Below, piece after piece: positions 7,906 to 16,585 of a DNA stretch of 64,000 nt. The position numbers and the translations under genes were made by a program. The stretch is taken from contig JAFYGB010000002.1 in NCBI GenBank assembly GCA_017543445.1, forward strand, positions 1 through 64,000, given 5' to 3'. The notes beneath the pieces were generated by a model. The model searched no databases, was not told the origin of the DNA, and saw nothing but the letters and a program-made list of their open reading frames with translations. This DNA is from Lachnospiraceae bacterium. Lineage in GTDB: Bacteria; Bacillota; Clostridia; Lachnospirales; Lachnospiraceae. Every line of letters begins with the position of its first letter. Positions within the stretch are counted from its first letter, which is position 1.

Positions 7906-8169
7906 TTAGTTGATACCGTTAACTGCAACCGTCAAACGGGAAATCTTGCGGGAAGCGGTATTTCTGTGGTATACGCCCTTGCTCTGCGCCTTGGAGATCT
8001 CAGAGATCGCATCCTTCAGCGCTGCAGAAGCTACGGCCTTATCACCTGCTGCAACTGCTGCGTCAACCTTCTTGATGTAGGTCTTAACCTTAGACTTGAT
8101 CGCCTTGTTGCGTTCGGTTCTGGTCTTGATAACGTCAATACGCTTCTTTGCGGATTTAATGTTTGCCAT
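7906..8169 (-). CDS. rpsT: 30S ribosomal protein S20
   Basis: This 87-residue basic protein of the 30S subunit binds 16S rRNA. The start MANIKSAKKRI and the helical, Lys/Ala-rich body ending in the conserved YHRNTASRKISRL segment are diagnostic for S20. The start at 8169 is preferred over a longer in-frame extension because GGAGG lies 8 bases upstream. It forms a monocistronic unit with a strong promoter and its own terminator. It is followed upstream by holA in the common rpsT/holA neighbourhood of Firmicutes. Confidence 0.97.
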   Translation of the reverse strand: MANIKSAKKRIDVIKTRTERNKAIKSKVKTYIKKVDAAVAAGDKAVASAALKDAISEISKAQSKGVYHRNTASRKISRLTVAVNGIN

Positions 8170-8292
8170 TATGGCACCTCCATATAATTCATACGATTCA
8201 GTACGATCAAAAGGAGAGTGAAATCTTTCTCTCATACCGGGCGTTTTATGCGTCCTATCTATTGAGACACGTAATACGACGCATACTCAATA

Positions 8293-8321
8293 AATATACG
8301 CGAACCCGAATGGAAAGTCAA
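8293..8321 (-). promoter_or_regulatory. Promoter of rpsT
   Basis: On the reverse strand TTGACT is followed by 17 bases and TATATT. The -35 box is preceded by AAAAAAGTGC, matching the extension at the tRNA promoter. The leader to the rpsT start is about 115 bases and contains an imperfect ATGCGTC/GACGCAT dyad. Confidence 0.85.
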
Positions 8322-8364
8322 GCACTTTTTTCATTTTTTTACGGAAAATGGAGCATTTTCCGCT

Positions 8365-9345
8365 TTATCCTCTCCGCGCGATCTTCACAAAGGCCAGTTC
8401 AGCGCCGAGTTTGTCGGCGAGGTCGCCTCTTTTCACTGCATGCTCCATCTCGATGCACGTTTTGGAATAGGTCGTCAGCTGCTCCTCGGTAAATCTGTGG
8501 GCCTGTCCCAGCAGTTTCTTCGCAACGAACGGCCGAACCGCCAGTTGCTTCGCGATCGCGTCGGCGCTCATGCCGAGCCGCTGCAGTTCCTTCGTCTGAA
8601 GCAGCTGGCGGATCAGTTTACCCACCATGAAGAGGATCCGCATGGGCGGTTCCTTCAAGGCCAGGAGGTCATAATACATCGAAAGTGCGTTCTTCTCACG
8701 CCCCTCTGCCATCGCATCCATCATCTGGAAAATGCGGTTCTGAATCCACAGCGTGGTGACGGTCTGCACATCCTCGATCCGAATCTCCTTCGTCGCATCG
8801 ACGTAGGATGCCAGTTTCTCGAACTCACTGATCATATTCTCCATGTTGTCGGAGGTCCGCATCACGAATTCTTCCGCTGCCGATCGTGTGATCTTCAAAC
8901 CGTTTGCTTTACAGCGCGCCAGGACCCAGTTTAAAAGTTCCTCCTCGCTCGGCTTCTTCATCTCCACCACTCGGCCGACTTTCTCGACCGTTTTAAAAAG
9001 TTTGGTACGCTTATCCGCCTTTTCTTCGTTGAACACGACCACCGTCGTCTCCGGCAGGTTTGCGATGCACTCGGCCCAGTCTTCGGCTGATTTTGTAAAC
9101 AGACCGGAGTCCTGCACCAGTGCAAAACGGTAGTCGGCAAAAAAAGGCAGCGTCTCCGTAAAATCCCGGAACGCGGAAAGTTCGATATCATTTTCCGAAA
9201 AAACAGCACAGTTCATCGTGTCTTCCTGCGTAACGGCCTTCATGAGTGCTTTCGCGTAATAATTCCGCAGATAACTCTCCTCGCCGTACAGCAGATAGAC
9301 CCTCGCAAATGTTCGATCTTTGATCTGTGCGTTCAGTTCCTTCAT
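8365..9345 (-). CDS. holA: DNA polymerase III subunit delta
   Basis: This 326-residue clamp-loader subunit opens the beta clamp during loading. The N-terminus IKDRTFARVYLLYGEESYLRNYYAKAL is the HolA signature: a degenerate P-loop-like region with the LLYGEE motif, followed by the AAA+-like first domains. The C-terminal helical collar domain contains SMYYDLLALKEPPMRILFMVGKLIRQLL, typical of the family. Length is normal. It starts 2 bases after the stop of the upstream gene, so the two are cotranscribed. A CGGAAAATG/CATTTTCCG hairpin (8342-8362) follows the stop but has no T-tract on this strand. Confidence 0.95.
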   Translation of the reverse strand: MKELNAQIKDRTFARVYLLYGEESYLRNYYAKALMKAVTQEDTMNCAVFSENDIELSAFRDFTETLPFFADYRFALVQDSGLFTKSAEDWAECIANLPETTVVVFNEEKADKRTKLFKTVEKVGRVVEMKKPSEEELLNWVLARCKANGLKITRSAAEEFVMRTSDNMENMISEFEKLASYVDATKEIRIEDVQTVTTLWIQNRIFQMMDAMAEGREKNALSMYYDLLALKEPPMRILFMVGKLIRQLLQTKELQRLGMSADAIAKQLAVRPFVAKKLLGQAHRFTEEQLTTYSKTCIEMEHAVKRGDLADKLGAELAFVKIARRG

Positions 9346-9347
9346 GC

Positions 9348-10607
9348 TTACGTTCTCCTCGCAGCCGGGATCGTTCCCGTGATAGTCACTTTATCGCCGC
9401 CGGTGATCTCCAGCGTCGATTTCTTATCATTGCAGGCGATCTTCTGATCCCCCGTAAATCGTTTTCGATAGCGCCCGTAGGCCACCTCCGTCGTAAGAGG
9501 TTCGCCGCCCCGCATACGGCCTTCAAACTTCGCGGTAAACCCCTTATATCCGTTCTCCAGGTCGATCTTGATATCGCCGCGTCCGCTTGTGATCACAGCC
9601 TTCGTGTCGCCCTCGATCGCAAGATCGATATCACCGTCAGTCGCGCTGACCTTAATGCGGTCGGCCGCCACCTTACGTGCCGTCAAATCGCTTCGGTCGA
9701 TCTCCGCGGCCAATGCTTTGAACGTCGCTTCATTTAAGCATACATCGCCGCTCTTTTTTATAATGCTCAGTTTCTTTCCTTTTACGCGTTCCAGTTTTGC
9801 GTCGCCGCTTCGAAGTGCGGAAACCGCGAAGTCATCGCAGGTTATGTCGGTCAACCCGCAATCCCCCGAAAGTGTACGTGCCGCGATGTAATGTGAAAAC
9901 AGTTTCGAGACACGGATATCCGCCTTCGTCGTGACCAGCGTCATATCCTGGATGCGCGGACATCTTTCATCGGGATCCGAAAGCCCGATCACGTCGATAT
10001 TTCCGTGGATCGTATGCACATCCATGTACGAAAGCGTTTTCGTCCTGCCCTCACCCGGACTTATGTAGATCTCGATGTCTCCCGACTCCGAACGGATCTC
10101 CAGACTACGAAAACCGATCGGAAGCCCGACGAAGATCGGTGCGTTTTCGGTAATATGTTTCTTCAAATTCTCGCGTTGGCGACTGTAGAACAGCGCGCCC
10201 GTATTTCCCACCATTTTACGAACGTCGAGGTCGGCGATCTCCGTAAGAAAATCCCCGAAAAACCTGCGGCGCCCTTCGGAAGTCTTTAAGTCATCCGCCA
10301 TGCGGCGCATATGTTCCTTCTCCTGTTTTATCGTCTCCGGGCTCACGGCTTCGTTCAGAGCCTTTGACAAGGTCTCGGAAAATGTAGGATCCTCCGGGTT
10401 CGAGTGAAGGTACAGGCCTCCCTTCGTCTCGCGTTTCGCGATCGGTACAGCACGAAAACAACGCGCCTGGGAAAAGCGCGCATCGCAGAAAACATATACA
10501 CTGGAGTCCGATGTAGAAATACTCAGCCCCGGTTTATCACAGGCGATCGCCTCCTCGCTTTTAAGCGCACGAAGGATCTCCTCGGTAAAACGATCATTTT
10601 CCTGCAT
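9348..10607 (-). CDS. DUF4097-like beta-repeat protein
   Basis: This protein of about 419 residues has an N-terminal helical segment (roughly 1-150). A long beta-rich region follows, in which short strands recur around Ser/Gly-Asp turns (RSESGDIEIYISPG, LRSGDAKLERV, IKKSGDVCLNEA, SATDGDIDLAIEGD, SGRGDIKIDLENG). This pattern is characteristic of DUF4097/DUF4098 right-handed beta-solenoid proteins, whose function is unknown. There is no signal peptide or membrane segment. The ATG at 10607 is preferred over one 16 codons upstream because AGAGG precedes it and the longer form would run through the upstream terminator. It overlaps no neighbour and is probably transcribed with holA. Confidence 0.75.
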   Translation of the reverse strand: MQENDRFTEEILRALKSEEAIACDKPGLSISTSDSSVYVFCDARFSQARCFRAVPIAKRETKGGLYLHSNPEDPTFSETLSKALNEAVSPETIKQEKEHMRRMADDLKTSEGRRRFFGDFLTEIADLDVRKMVGNTGALFYSRQRENLKKHITENAPIFVGLPIGFRSLEIRSESGDIEIYISPGEGRTKTLSYMDVHTIHGNIDVIGLSDPDERCPRIQDMTLVTTKADIRVSKLFSHYIAARTLSGDCGLTDITCDDFAVSALRSGDAKLERVKGKKLSIIKKSGDVCLNEATFKALAAEIDRSDLTARKVAADRIKVSATDGDIDLAIEGDTKAVITSGRGDIKIDLENGYKGFTAKFEGRMRGGEPLTTEVAYGRYRKRFTGDQKIACNDKKSTLEITGGDKVTITGTIPAARRT

Positions 10608-10635
10608 GGTACCTCTTTCTGTATCGAAACAGACG

Positions 10636-10665
10636 ATAAAAAAGGGGCTCTTCAACAGCCCCTTT
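10636..10665 (-). terminator. Terminator of the 127-residue gene
   Basis: On the minus strand, AAGGGGCT, a 7-base loop and AGCCCCTT are followed by a T-run (A-run 10638-10643 on the plus strand). It lies 9 bases past the stop at 10674 and just upstream of the DUF4097-like start. Confidence 0.85.
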
Positions 10666-10673
10666 CTTACTAC

Positions 10674-11057
10674 TTATCCACGATAGTTTTTCGATTTCGG
10701 GTTCGTCAGATCCAAAAGTTCGATCAAACGGTTGCCGTCCGCCATAGAGAACTTAAACTTACGGTTGAACATCTTATCACCGTATTCGTTCAGTTCGCGG
10801 TATACGATATCGAGCTCTTTACGGCTCTCTTTCTTTCTCTCAAGTTCCGCCATGAGTTTTTCGTACTTTTTTACTTTACCTCTCTGCTGGTAATTCAGAG
10901 CCTGAACTTCCAAAAGGTTTAATTCATTGATACGCTCATGGTACTGCTCGGTCCGGTTTTGAATGAGCTTAATAATGTCTACCGCATTCTCGGAGATGAT
11001 ACGTCGCGCGGACTCATCGCCTTTCAGGGGATAAAATTTCTTATACAAGTCAATCAT
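10674..11057 (-). CDS. Small helical protein of unknown function
   Basis: This 127-residue protein is charged and mostly helical. A central stretch (roughly residues 40-95, NELNLLEVQALNYQQ...ELERKKESRKELDIVYREL) looks like a coiled coil. There is no signal peptide, transmembrane segment or known motif, and no family was recognised. The ATG at 11057 is chosen because AGGAG lies 8 bases upstream; a GTG three codons earlier sits inside that ribosome binding site region. It forms its own unit with promoter and terminator, so it is regulated independently of the ribosomal operon upstream. Confidence 0.7.
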   Translation of the reverse strand: MIDLYKKFYPLKGDESARRIISENAVDIIKLIQNRTEQYHERINELNLLEVQALNYQQRGKVKKYEKLMAELERKKESRKELDIVYRELNEYGDKMFNRKFKFSMADGNRLIELLDLTNPKSKNYRG

Positions 11058-11121
11058 GGCTCTCACTCCTTCCGGAATAATTCGTTAGATAATTTGCAAA
11101 GAATTGTGTCTTTGTACAAAC

Positions 11122-11150
11122 AGTATAGCATAGTGAATCAAAAGAATCAA
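11122..11150 (-). promoter_or_regulatory. Promoter of the 127-residue gene
   Basis: On the reverse strand TTGATT is followed by 17 bases and TATACT, about 65 bases upstream of the start at 11057. The -35 is preceded by AAAAGTGC, as at rpsT and the tRNA operon. Confidence 0.8.
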
Positions 11151-11204
11151 GCACTTTTCCTGCCGATTTTGCACGTTTTATTGCACGCTTTGCACATTTT
11201 TCGG

Positions 11205-11247
11205 ACCGGAAAATAACAAAACGGCCGCAAGGCTTCCCTTGCGGCCG
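11205..11247 (-). terminator. Terminator of the rpmG-secE-nusG-rplK-rplA operon
   Basis: Perfect 10-bp arms CGGCCGCAAG and CTTGCGGCCG enclose 6 bases, followed on the minus strand by TTTTGTTATTTT. It lies 25 bases beyond the rplA stop. Confidence 0.88.
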
Positions 11248-11271
11248 GATATAAACTTCGGTCGATACCGA

Positions 11272-11967
11272 TTAGTTCATAAGTTTGATCGGGTTGAGCT
11301 TAACGCCCGGTCCCATCGTAGAAGCGATCGTTACGCTCTTAAGGTACTGACCCTTAACAGCCGAAGGCTTAGCCTTGATGATCGCATCCATAACTGCCTG
11401 GAAGTTGTCTGCTAACTGCTCCTCAGTGAAAGATACCTTACCTACCGGAACATGTACGATGTTGGACTTGTCCAGACGGTACTCGATCTTACCTGCTTTG
11501 ATTTCATTGACCGCTTTGGTGATATCCATGGTTACGGTACCGGCCTTCGGGTTCGGCATGAGACCCTTCGGTCCGAGTACACTGCCCAAACGACCTACAA
11601 CGCCCATCATGTTCGGTGTAGCAACTACAACGTCGAAATCCAGCCATCCTTCGTTCTGGATCTTCGGAATCAGTTCCTCAGCTCCTACGTAATCTGCGCC
11701 TGCTGCAGCAGCCTCGTCAGCCTTGTCACCCTTAGCGAATACAAGGATACGAACCGTCTTACCGGTTCCGTGAGGGAGTACAACAGCGCCACGGATCTGC
11801 TGATCTGCGTGACGTCCGTCACAACCTGTACGAACATGGATCTCTACCGTCTCGTCGAACTTAGCGGTAGATGCCTTCTTAACCAATGCGATCGCGTCAG
11901 CTACATCATACTGTGTAGAACGATCTACCAGTTTTGCAGCCTCAATGTATTTCTTTCCTCTTTTCAT
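11272..11967 (-). CDS. rplA: 50S ribosomal protein L1
   Basis: This 231-residue protein of the ribosomal L1 stalk binds 23S rRNA and helps release deacylated t[19 protein letters not shown] at the N-terminus and the central [21 protein letters not shown] block are diagnostic, and the length is normal. In many bacteria L1 also represses its own operon by binding the L11-L1 leader; no such site was identified here. It is the last gene of the operon, 61 bases after rplK, and is followed by a strong terminator. Confidence 0.98.
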   Translation of the reverse strand: MKRGKKYIEAAKLVDRSTQYDVADAIALVKKASTAKFDETVEIHVRTGCDGRHADQQIRGAVVLPHGTGKTVRILVFAKGDKADEAAAAGADYVGAEELIPKIQNEGWLDFDVVVATPNMMGVVGRLGSVLGPKGLMPNPKAGTVTMDITKAVNEIKAGKIEYRLDKSNIVHVPVGKVSFTEEQLADNFQAVMDAIIKAKPSAVKGQYLKSVTIASTMGPGVKLNPIKLMN

Positions 11968-12028
11968 GATGAAAACCTCCTAGTGGTATTTGCGGGAATA
12001 TCCCTCCCACGTGTCATTATTCTGTATG

Positions 12029-12454
12029 TTATTCCTCTACTGTGATGCCCATGCTGCGCGCGGTACCGGCGATCATGCTCATCGCTGCTTCAACACTTGC
12101 TGCGTTAAGATCCGGCATCTTGAGCTCAGCGATCTTCTGAAGCTCTGCCTTGGAGATCTTAGCAACCTTGATCTTGTTGGACTTAGCGGAACCGGACTCG
12201 ATCTTACAAGCCTTCTTAAGAAGAACGGCTGCAGGCGGAGTCTTTGTGATGAAGCTGAAGCTTCTGTCCGCATAAACGGTAATAACTACAGGAATGATCA
12301 TGCCTGCCTGATCGGCGGTTCTGGCGTTAAATTCCTTTGTGAACTGCACGATGTTGACACCATGCTGACCCAGAGCAGGGCCTACGGGCGGAGCCGGGGT
12401 AGCCTTCGCTGCGGGGATCTGTAACTTAATGTAACCTGTAACTTTTTTTGCCAT
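12029..12454 (-). CDS. rplK: 50S ribosomal protein L11
   Basis: This 141-residue protein of the GTPase-associated centre binds the 23S rRNA thiostrepton loop and is needed for the RelA-type stringent response. The N-terminal domain contains [21 protein letters not shown]-type sequence, and the C-terminal RNA-binding domain ends in [12 protein letters not shown]. It is preceded by AGGAGG and lies 74 bases after nusG in the conserved secE-nusG-rplK-rplA order. Confidence 0.98.
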   Translation of the reverse strand: MAKKVTGYIKLQIPAAKATPAPPVGPALGQHGVNIVQFTKEFNARTADQAGMIIPVVITVYADRSFSFITKTPPAAVLLKKACKIESGSAKSNKIKVAKISKAELQKIAELKMPDLNAASVEAAMSMIAGTARSMGITVEE

Positions 12455-12528
12455 AGTGGCACCTCCTGAATAAAATGTGGTGATTGCGGGAATGTCCCTC
12501 CCACGGGGCGGTCAAAACGAATGCCCCA

Positions 12529-13056
12529 TTAAAGTTTCTTTACATCTGTAAAGCTAAGCTCGACTGCGGTCTCGCGGCCGAACATTTCAACATTGATCGT
12601 AATACGCTGTTTTCCGGTATTGATGCTCTTGATATCGCTTACGGTATCAGCCCAAGGACCGGCGATAACGCGTACCATGTCGCCGACTTCAAACGGCACG
12701 GTCGTATCCGGCGGATACATTCCGAGTTTTGCAACTTCCTCTTCCGAAAGGGGAACGGGCTTCGATCCCGGACCAACAAATCCGGTAACGCCTCGTGTAT
12801 TGCGAACCACGTACCAGGTATCGTCGTTCATGCACATATGAAGCAATACATAGCCCGGGAAGATCTTCCTCTGGACCTGACGCTTCTCTCCGTTCTTTAA
12901 TTCGAACTCCGTCATCATCGGGACCTGAACATCCAGGATCTGATCCTGCAGGTTGCGGTTCTCGATCGTCTTCTCGATGTCGACTTTGACTTTATTCTCA
13001 TATCCGGAGTACGTATGAACCACATACCAATGCGGTTTTCCGTCATAATTTGCCAT
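12529..13056 (-). CDS. nusG: Transcription termination/antitermination protein NusG
   Basis: This 175-residue transcription elongation factor binds RNA polymerase and couples it to Rho or the ribosome. The NGN domain starts HWYVVHTYSGYENKV, and the KOW domain contains FEVGDMVRVIAGPWADTVSDI near residue 125. Length and domain order are standard. It lies 18 bases after secE in the same operon. Confidence 0.98.
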   Translation of the reverse strand: MANYDGKPHWYVVHTYSGYENKVKVDIEKTIENRNLQDQILDVQVPMMTEFELKNGEKRQVQRKIFPGYVLLHMCMNDDTWYVVRNTRGVTGFVGPGSKPVPLSEEEVAKLGMYPPDTTVPFEVGDMVRVIAGPWADTVSDIKSINTGKQRITINVEMFGRETAVELSFTDVKKL

Positions 13057-13074
13057 ACTTACCGTCCCTCACTA

Positions 13075-13248
13075 TTAAGAAATCACATAGATCAAAGTTT
13101 TGAAAGCGATATCAGCCACATAGATGATCGCGCCGACAGCTGCCGATACAGCAACAACCGCAACTGTTTCCTTCGCAACATCATCTTTGCTGGGCCAAAC
13201 GATCTTGGAAAACTCTGTTTTTACTCCTTTGAAGAAGCCTTTCTTCAT
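13075..13248 (-). CDS. secE: Preprotein translocase subunit SecE
   Basis: This 57-residue single-span SecE clamps the SecY channel in the membrane. The amphipathic helix FFKGVKTEFSKIVWPSKDD is the SecE signature and is followed by one C-terminal transmembrane helix (TVAVVAVSAAVGAIIYVADI). The start at 13248 (MKKGFF) is chosen over a longer extension because it gives the compact length usual in Firmicutes and because the extra residues resemble no SecE. Confidence 0.93.
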   Translation of the reverse strand: MKKGFFKGVKTEFSKIVWPSKDDVAKETVAVVAVSAAVGAIIYVADIAFKTLIYVIS

Positions 13249-13299
13249 AATTACTCCATTCTTCTGTCTTAAGACAGACGGGATCGTGGTCAATGATGA

Positions 13300-13449
13300 C
13301 TACTTGGTTTCCTTGTGCATCGTGTGCTTCTTGCAGAACTTGCAGTACTTCTTGGTTTCCATACGTTCCGGATGAGTCTTCTTATCCTTCATCAGGTTGT
13401 AGTTACGCTGTTTGCAATCTGTACACTCCAGTGTGATCTTAACACGCAT
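13300..13449 (-). CDS. rpmG: 50S ribosomal protein L33
   Basis: This 49-residue L33 has two zinc-binding CxxC pairs (ECTDCKQ and YCKFCKK), so it is the zinc-containing C+ paralogue. [12 protein letters not shown] is the typical start, and a GGAGGTGGAG ribosome binding site precedes it. It is the first gene of the rpmG-secE-nusG-rplK-rplA operon. C+ forms are often swapped for zinc-free paralogues under zinc starvation (known); no zinc-regulator site was seen upstream. Confidence 0.96.
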   Translation of the reverse strand: MRVKITLECTDCKQRNYNLMKDKKTHPERMETKKYCKFCKKHTMHKETK

Positions 13450-13650
13450 GATCTCCACCTCCAATAAATAATTTAGGTGGTCCAAGTGTCAAAGGACAGG
13501 GCTCTTACCATAGGAAAAGCACTTTCCATCGACACCCGAACCGTTAGCAGCATATCAGCTCTTTTTCTTTTGTTCATCTACGGCCAATGTACCGATCGCC
13601 CGTAAATTTGTGCATAAAAAAAAGACCTGATCTCTTCCATATGCCCTAAT

Positions 13651-13679
13651 ACTATATCACGGCGTTTAGGTAAAGTCAA
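13651..13679 (-). promoter_or_regulatory. Promoter of the rpmG-secE-nusG-rplK-rplA operon
   Basis: On the reverse strand TTGACT is followed by 17 bases and TATAGT. It lies about 200 bases upstream of rpmG, leaving a long leader that holds no obvious ORF or recognised riboswitch. Confidence 0.85.
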
Positions 13680-13712
13680 GTCTTTTTTATATTTTTTTCA
13701 CAGCCGGAAGTA

Positions 13713-13928
13713 CTACATGTTATTCCGGCTGAAATTCACGATAAACCCGAGGATCATGGCCACGACCAGAATGAGTATTCCGATCGCACACATCCTCGCA
13801 TATTTCTTTCTCTTCTCTTCGTTCTTCCGGTCTGCTACCATGGCCCCGACCCACCGGATCACCGAGTACAGGACCAGCAGGAATATACACCCGATAAAAA
13901 CGATAGTCGCTATGTTCCAAAAGTCCAT
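13713..13928 (-). CDS. Small two-helix membrane protein
   Basis: This 71-residue protein has two predicted transmembrane helices (roughly residues 7-29 and 47-66). They are joined by a strongly basic linker (DRKNEEKRKKYARM), placing both termini outside and the linker inside by the positive-inside rule. GAGGGAATGCT precedes the ATG. No family was recognised. The stop codon lies inside an AGCCGGAA/TTCCGGCT hairpin (13701-13731), which has no T-tract on this strand and so is not a clear terminator. Confidence 0.6.
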   Translation of the reverse strand: MDFWNIATIVFIGCIFLLVLYSVIRWVGAMVADRKNEEKRKKYARMCAIGILILVVAMILGFIVNFSRNNM

Positions 13929-14015
13929 AGCATTCCCTCATACGGAAGTGTTTTTCGCGGGTGACCGTTTTCGTCCACCCGCGAAAACTTACTTGAGTTC
14001 TAATCTATTTCTGTT

Positions 14016-15941
14016 TCAGTCTTCGCCCTTCATCTGCCGCTTGTTTTCATACATGCGGACGTCGGCGCGCCGAAAGATGGCACTGTAGTCATCGCCCATG
14101 TGCTCGAAGCAGTCTGCCATGCCCGAAGCGACGGACAGCCGGTCAATGGGTGAAATATCGGGGTTCGCATTCAACTCTGCCATACGATCACGCATGCCGT
14201 TCAAAAGTTCATAGCGTTGCGTATAGTCATCGTGGACTGCAATGGCAATGAATTCATCGCCGCCGATGCGGAACACCGGGCTGTGCTTAAAGGTATTACA
14301 GATGAGTTTACAACATTTGCGGATGTATTCATCTCCCGCTTCATGGCCCAAGGCGTCATTTACCTGCTTCAGGTAGTTGATATCGAAGCAGACTACCGCA
14401 AACGGATCGAAATCACCGGAAAGCATCGTGGACTCCAGCTGCTTCACATAACGGTCGTAGGCCGTGCGGTTCTTAACAAACGTCAGGGAGTCTTTTTCCA
14501 TCAGCATGGAAAGCTTTGCATTCAGCGCGGTGAGCTGCATATTACGCCGATACGATACCAGTGCGCGGTTGAAACGGTTCTGGCACTGCTGGAAGTATTT
14601 TTCCGGGATCCAGTTGATCCGATCGGCTATGGCTATGTAGCCGCAGACGAAGCTCTCATAGAAGATCGGGATAAAGAAATATACCCGGTTCTTTCCGGTG
14701 GACGGATCATCCGGGAAAAGCTGCGAGGTAGGGATGACGCCCGCCTCGATCGGCTTGCTGTCCCGTTTCGCAACGATGGTGTCCATCACATCCGAAAAAC
14801 GGTACTTCGGGTGCTCCACCAGCTCCGTCAGGGAGAAATCCACGATGTGCGGATCCAGCATAATATAGAAGGTATCGCCCTCCTGCCCATTCGAAAAATG
14901 GTACAGACGACGCAGTTTCGCCTTCATGTCTTCGTAATCCGCCGCCTGGATAATGTCATTTTCCATCGCGTGGAAACGGCCGTCGGTCACGTCGAAGATC
15001 ATGGACTTTCGGGGGTTGTTGCGTCCCAGCATCCGGCGCCGTTCGTCATCGTTGCGGCAGTTCATGCAACCGCAGCTCTCACCGGGACGGAAGCGGCAGT
15101 TCACCAACAGTTCCTTAGGTGCTTCCCTGCCCTCAAAGATCGCAGTCAGCACCTCTACGGTCTTCTCACCGACCTCGTTGTAGCACTGGTCCACGGTCGC
15201 AATGGAAGGGTAGAAACTCTGGCTCTCCTCAGTGTAGTCAAATCCGGTCACGATGACTCTGTCCATCGGCACTCCATTGTCCGAAAGGACATAACTGATG
15301 GTCTCCGCCAGCTGGTCATTCGCGCAGACGAAAGCATCCGGGAGTTTATCCCCTCTGCGGATGCGGTTCGCAAATTCATACAAGATCTGTCCCACTTCCC
15401 AGTTCGAATAGTAAACATTCGAATCGGCGAACGTCAGTCCATGCGCATACATGGAGTCCTTCAGGGCAATGAGGCGCTTGTTGGAGTCTTCGTTTTCCCG
15501 GGAACCCGCGATGAACATGATGTCGCGGGCACCGTGTACCTCGATGATATGGTCACAGAGCTGGCGCATGCCGGTATAGTTATTGATGCCGATATAATAG
15601 AAGCCCGGATGTTGCATACCGATGATGATGACTGGGATTCCGGAGTTCTCCAGGCGTTCCAGGAGGTGGTTGATCACCTCCGTAAAATTCAGTCCGGGCA
15701 CGAACATAATGGCCGCATCGAATGTCTTCAGATCCGGCAAATCATAGATCGCGCACAGGCTTTTTAACTCCACATCGGTGGAGGAATAGATTCCGTAACT
15801 TACAAATACATAATAGTCGATGGTTTCTTCCGGTGTTTTTTCGGACAGTCCCGTTAGATACCTCTGAACGTTCTCGGCATTCCATCCGTTGACAAATACA
15901 GCTACTTTTCTCTTTCTCTTTCTCGTTTCCTGGGTCTCCAT
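14016..15941 (-). CDS. LacI-like sensor domain fused to a GGDEF diguanylate cyclase
   Basis: This 641-residue protein probably makes cyclic di-GMP from two GTP in response to a ligand. Residues 8-285 resemble the periplasmic-binding-protein-like core of LacI regulators (AVFVNGWNAENVQRYL, DAFVCANDQLAETISYVL, VTGFDYTEE). There is no helix-turn-helix and no signal peptide, so sensing would be cytoplasmic. A Cys cluster (ESCGCMNCRND) near residue 290 links to a GAF-like middle region. The C-terminal domain (480-640) has an intact RIGGDEF near residue 558 and MEKDSLTFVKNRTAYD upstream. The usual inhibitory RxxD site is not evident. It has no operon partner. Type IV pili lie in the same window, and c-di-GMP controls pili in other clostridia, but a link here is inference. 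Confidence 0.88.
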   Translation of the reverse strand: METQETRKRKRKVAVFVNGWNAENVQRYLTGLSEKTPEETIDYYVFVSYGIYSSTDVELKSLCAIYDLPDLKTFDAAIMFVPGLNFTEVINHLLERLENSGIPVIIIGMQHPGFYYIGINNYTGMRQLCDHIIEVHGARDIMFIAGSRENEDSNKRLIALKDSMYAHGLTFADSNVYYSNWEVGQILYEFANRIRRGDKLPDAFVCANDQLAETISYVLSDNGVPMDRVIVTGFDYTEESQSFYPSIATVDQCYNEVGEKTVEVLTAIFEGREAPKELLVNCRFRPGESCGCMNCRNDDERRRMLGRNNPRKSMIFDVTDGRFHAMENDIIQAADYEDMKAKLRRLYHFSNGQEGDTFYIMLDPHIVDFSLTELVEHPKYRFSDVMDTIVAKRDSKPIEAGVIPTSQLFPDDPSTGKNRVYFFIPIFYESFVCGYIAIADRINWIPEKYFQQCQNRFNRALVSYRRNMQLTALNAKLSMLMEKDSLTFVKNRTAYDRYVKQLESTMLSGDFDPFAVVCFDINYLKQVNDALGHEAGDEYIRKCCKLICNTFKHSPVFRIGGDEFIAIAVHDDYTQRYELLNGMRDRMAELNANPDISPIDRLSVASGMADCFEHMGDDYSAIFRRADVRMYENKRQMKGED

Positions 15942-16063
15942 AGGCTTCCCCCTTAGTGTCTCTGTGATCCTTTTCTCTATTGACGTTCTGTAATGCTTCT
16001 GGAATATATTATACTACAAAATGGAAGAAAATGCACGAATTTTCCAAAATAAGCCACAACCTG

Positions 16064-16480
16064 TTATGAGCGTGGCTCGATCCACTCCAGTCCCAGGTCC
16101 TTATCGTACGGAAAATCCACCAGCAGACGTGTGCGGATCATGACTTCCCCATCGGGCGTGCGGTCCGCCGCGTTTCGCTCGGCGGCATTTTCGATGATGC
16201 GAATCCGTCCCCGTTTCACGCACCGATAGCGGCGGAACTCGCCGCGGACGTGAAAGATGCCCATGTAACCCAGAAAAGTCAGATACACCAGCAACATGAC
16301 CGCGTAATAACAAATGTATCCCCAGCCTGCTTCTGTCCGGACCGCCTGAACGACGCGTACGCACATCCAGACCGCCATCCCGGCCGAAATCAGGCAGAAA
16401 AGCCCCATTACGAGGGTCTGCCGAAGGTATTTCTTTTTCAGGTAGTTTGCCTCCTGCGGGCTCGCTTCTCTCCCGTCCAT
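16064..16480 (-). CDS. Two-helix membrane protein of unknown function
   Basis: This 138-residue protein has two hydrophobic helices (about residues 20-45 and 55-77). They precede a basic cytoplasmic segment (RGEFRRYRCVKRGRIRII) and a C-terminal tail of about 50 residues ending LGLEWIEPRS. AGGAGGCAGTCC precedes the start. No family was recognised. It lies between the GGDEF gene and the sugar-kinase unit and has no obvious partner. Confidence 0.6.
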   Translation of the reverse strand: MDGREASPQEANYLKKKYLRQTLVMGLFCLISAGMAVWMCVRVVQAVRTEAGWGYICYYAVMLLVYLTFLGYMGIFHVRGEFRRYRCVKRGRIRIIENAAERNAADRTPDGEVMIRTRLLVDFPYDKDLGLEWIEPRS

Positions 16481-16514
16481 GGACTGCCTCCTCTCCGTTC
16501 ATAAACCACATCGT

Positions 16515-16569
16515 TCGGAAACAAAAGCCGCAGGGATCGCCGACAAAAGCGGTGACCGGCTGCGGCTTT
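16515..16569 (-). terminator. Terminator of the esterase-kinase operon
   Basis: On the minus strand, AAAGCCGCAG and CTGCGGCTTT arms (10 bp) close a hairpin with an inner imperfect dyad, followed by TTTTGTTT. It lies 17 bases past the kinase stop. Confidence 0.85.
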
Positions 16570-16585
16570 ATATCTTGCGAACGGC

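Noticed and set aside
13701-13731. Terminator of the small membrane protein gene
   Set aside because: The hairpin is real, but the adjacent T-runs are on the plus strand, so it would be followed by As on the transcript.
14217-15767. 516-codon plus-strand ORF opposite the GGDEF gene
   Set aside because: Antisense shadow; the GGDEF motif and the ribosome binding site are on the minus strand.
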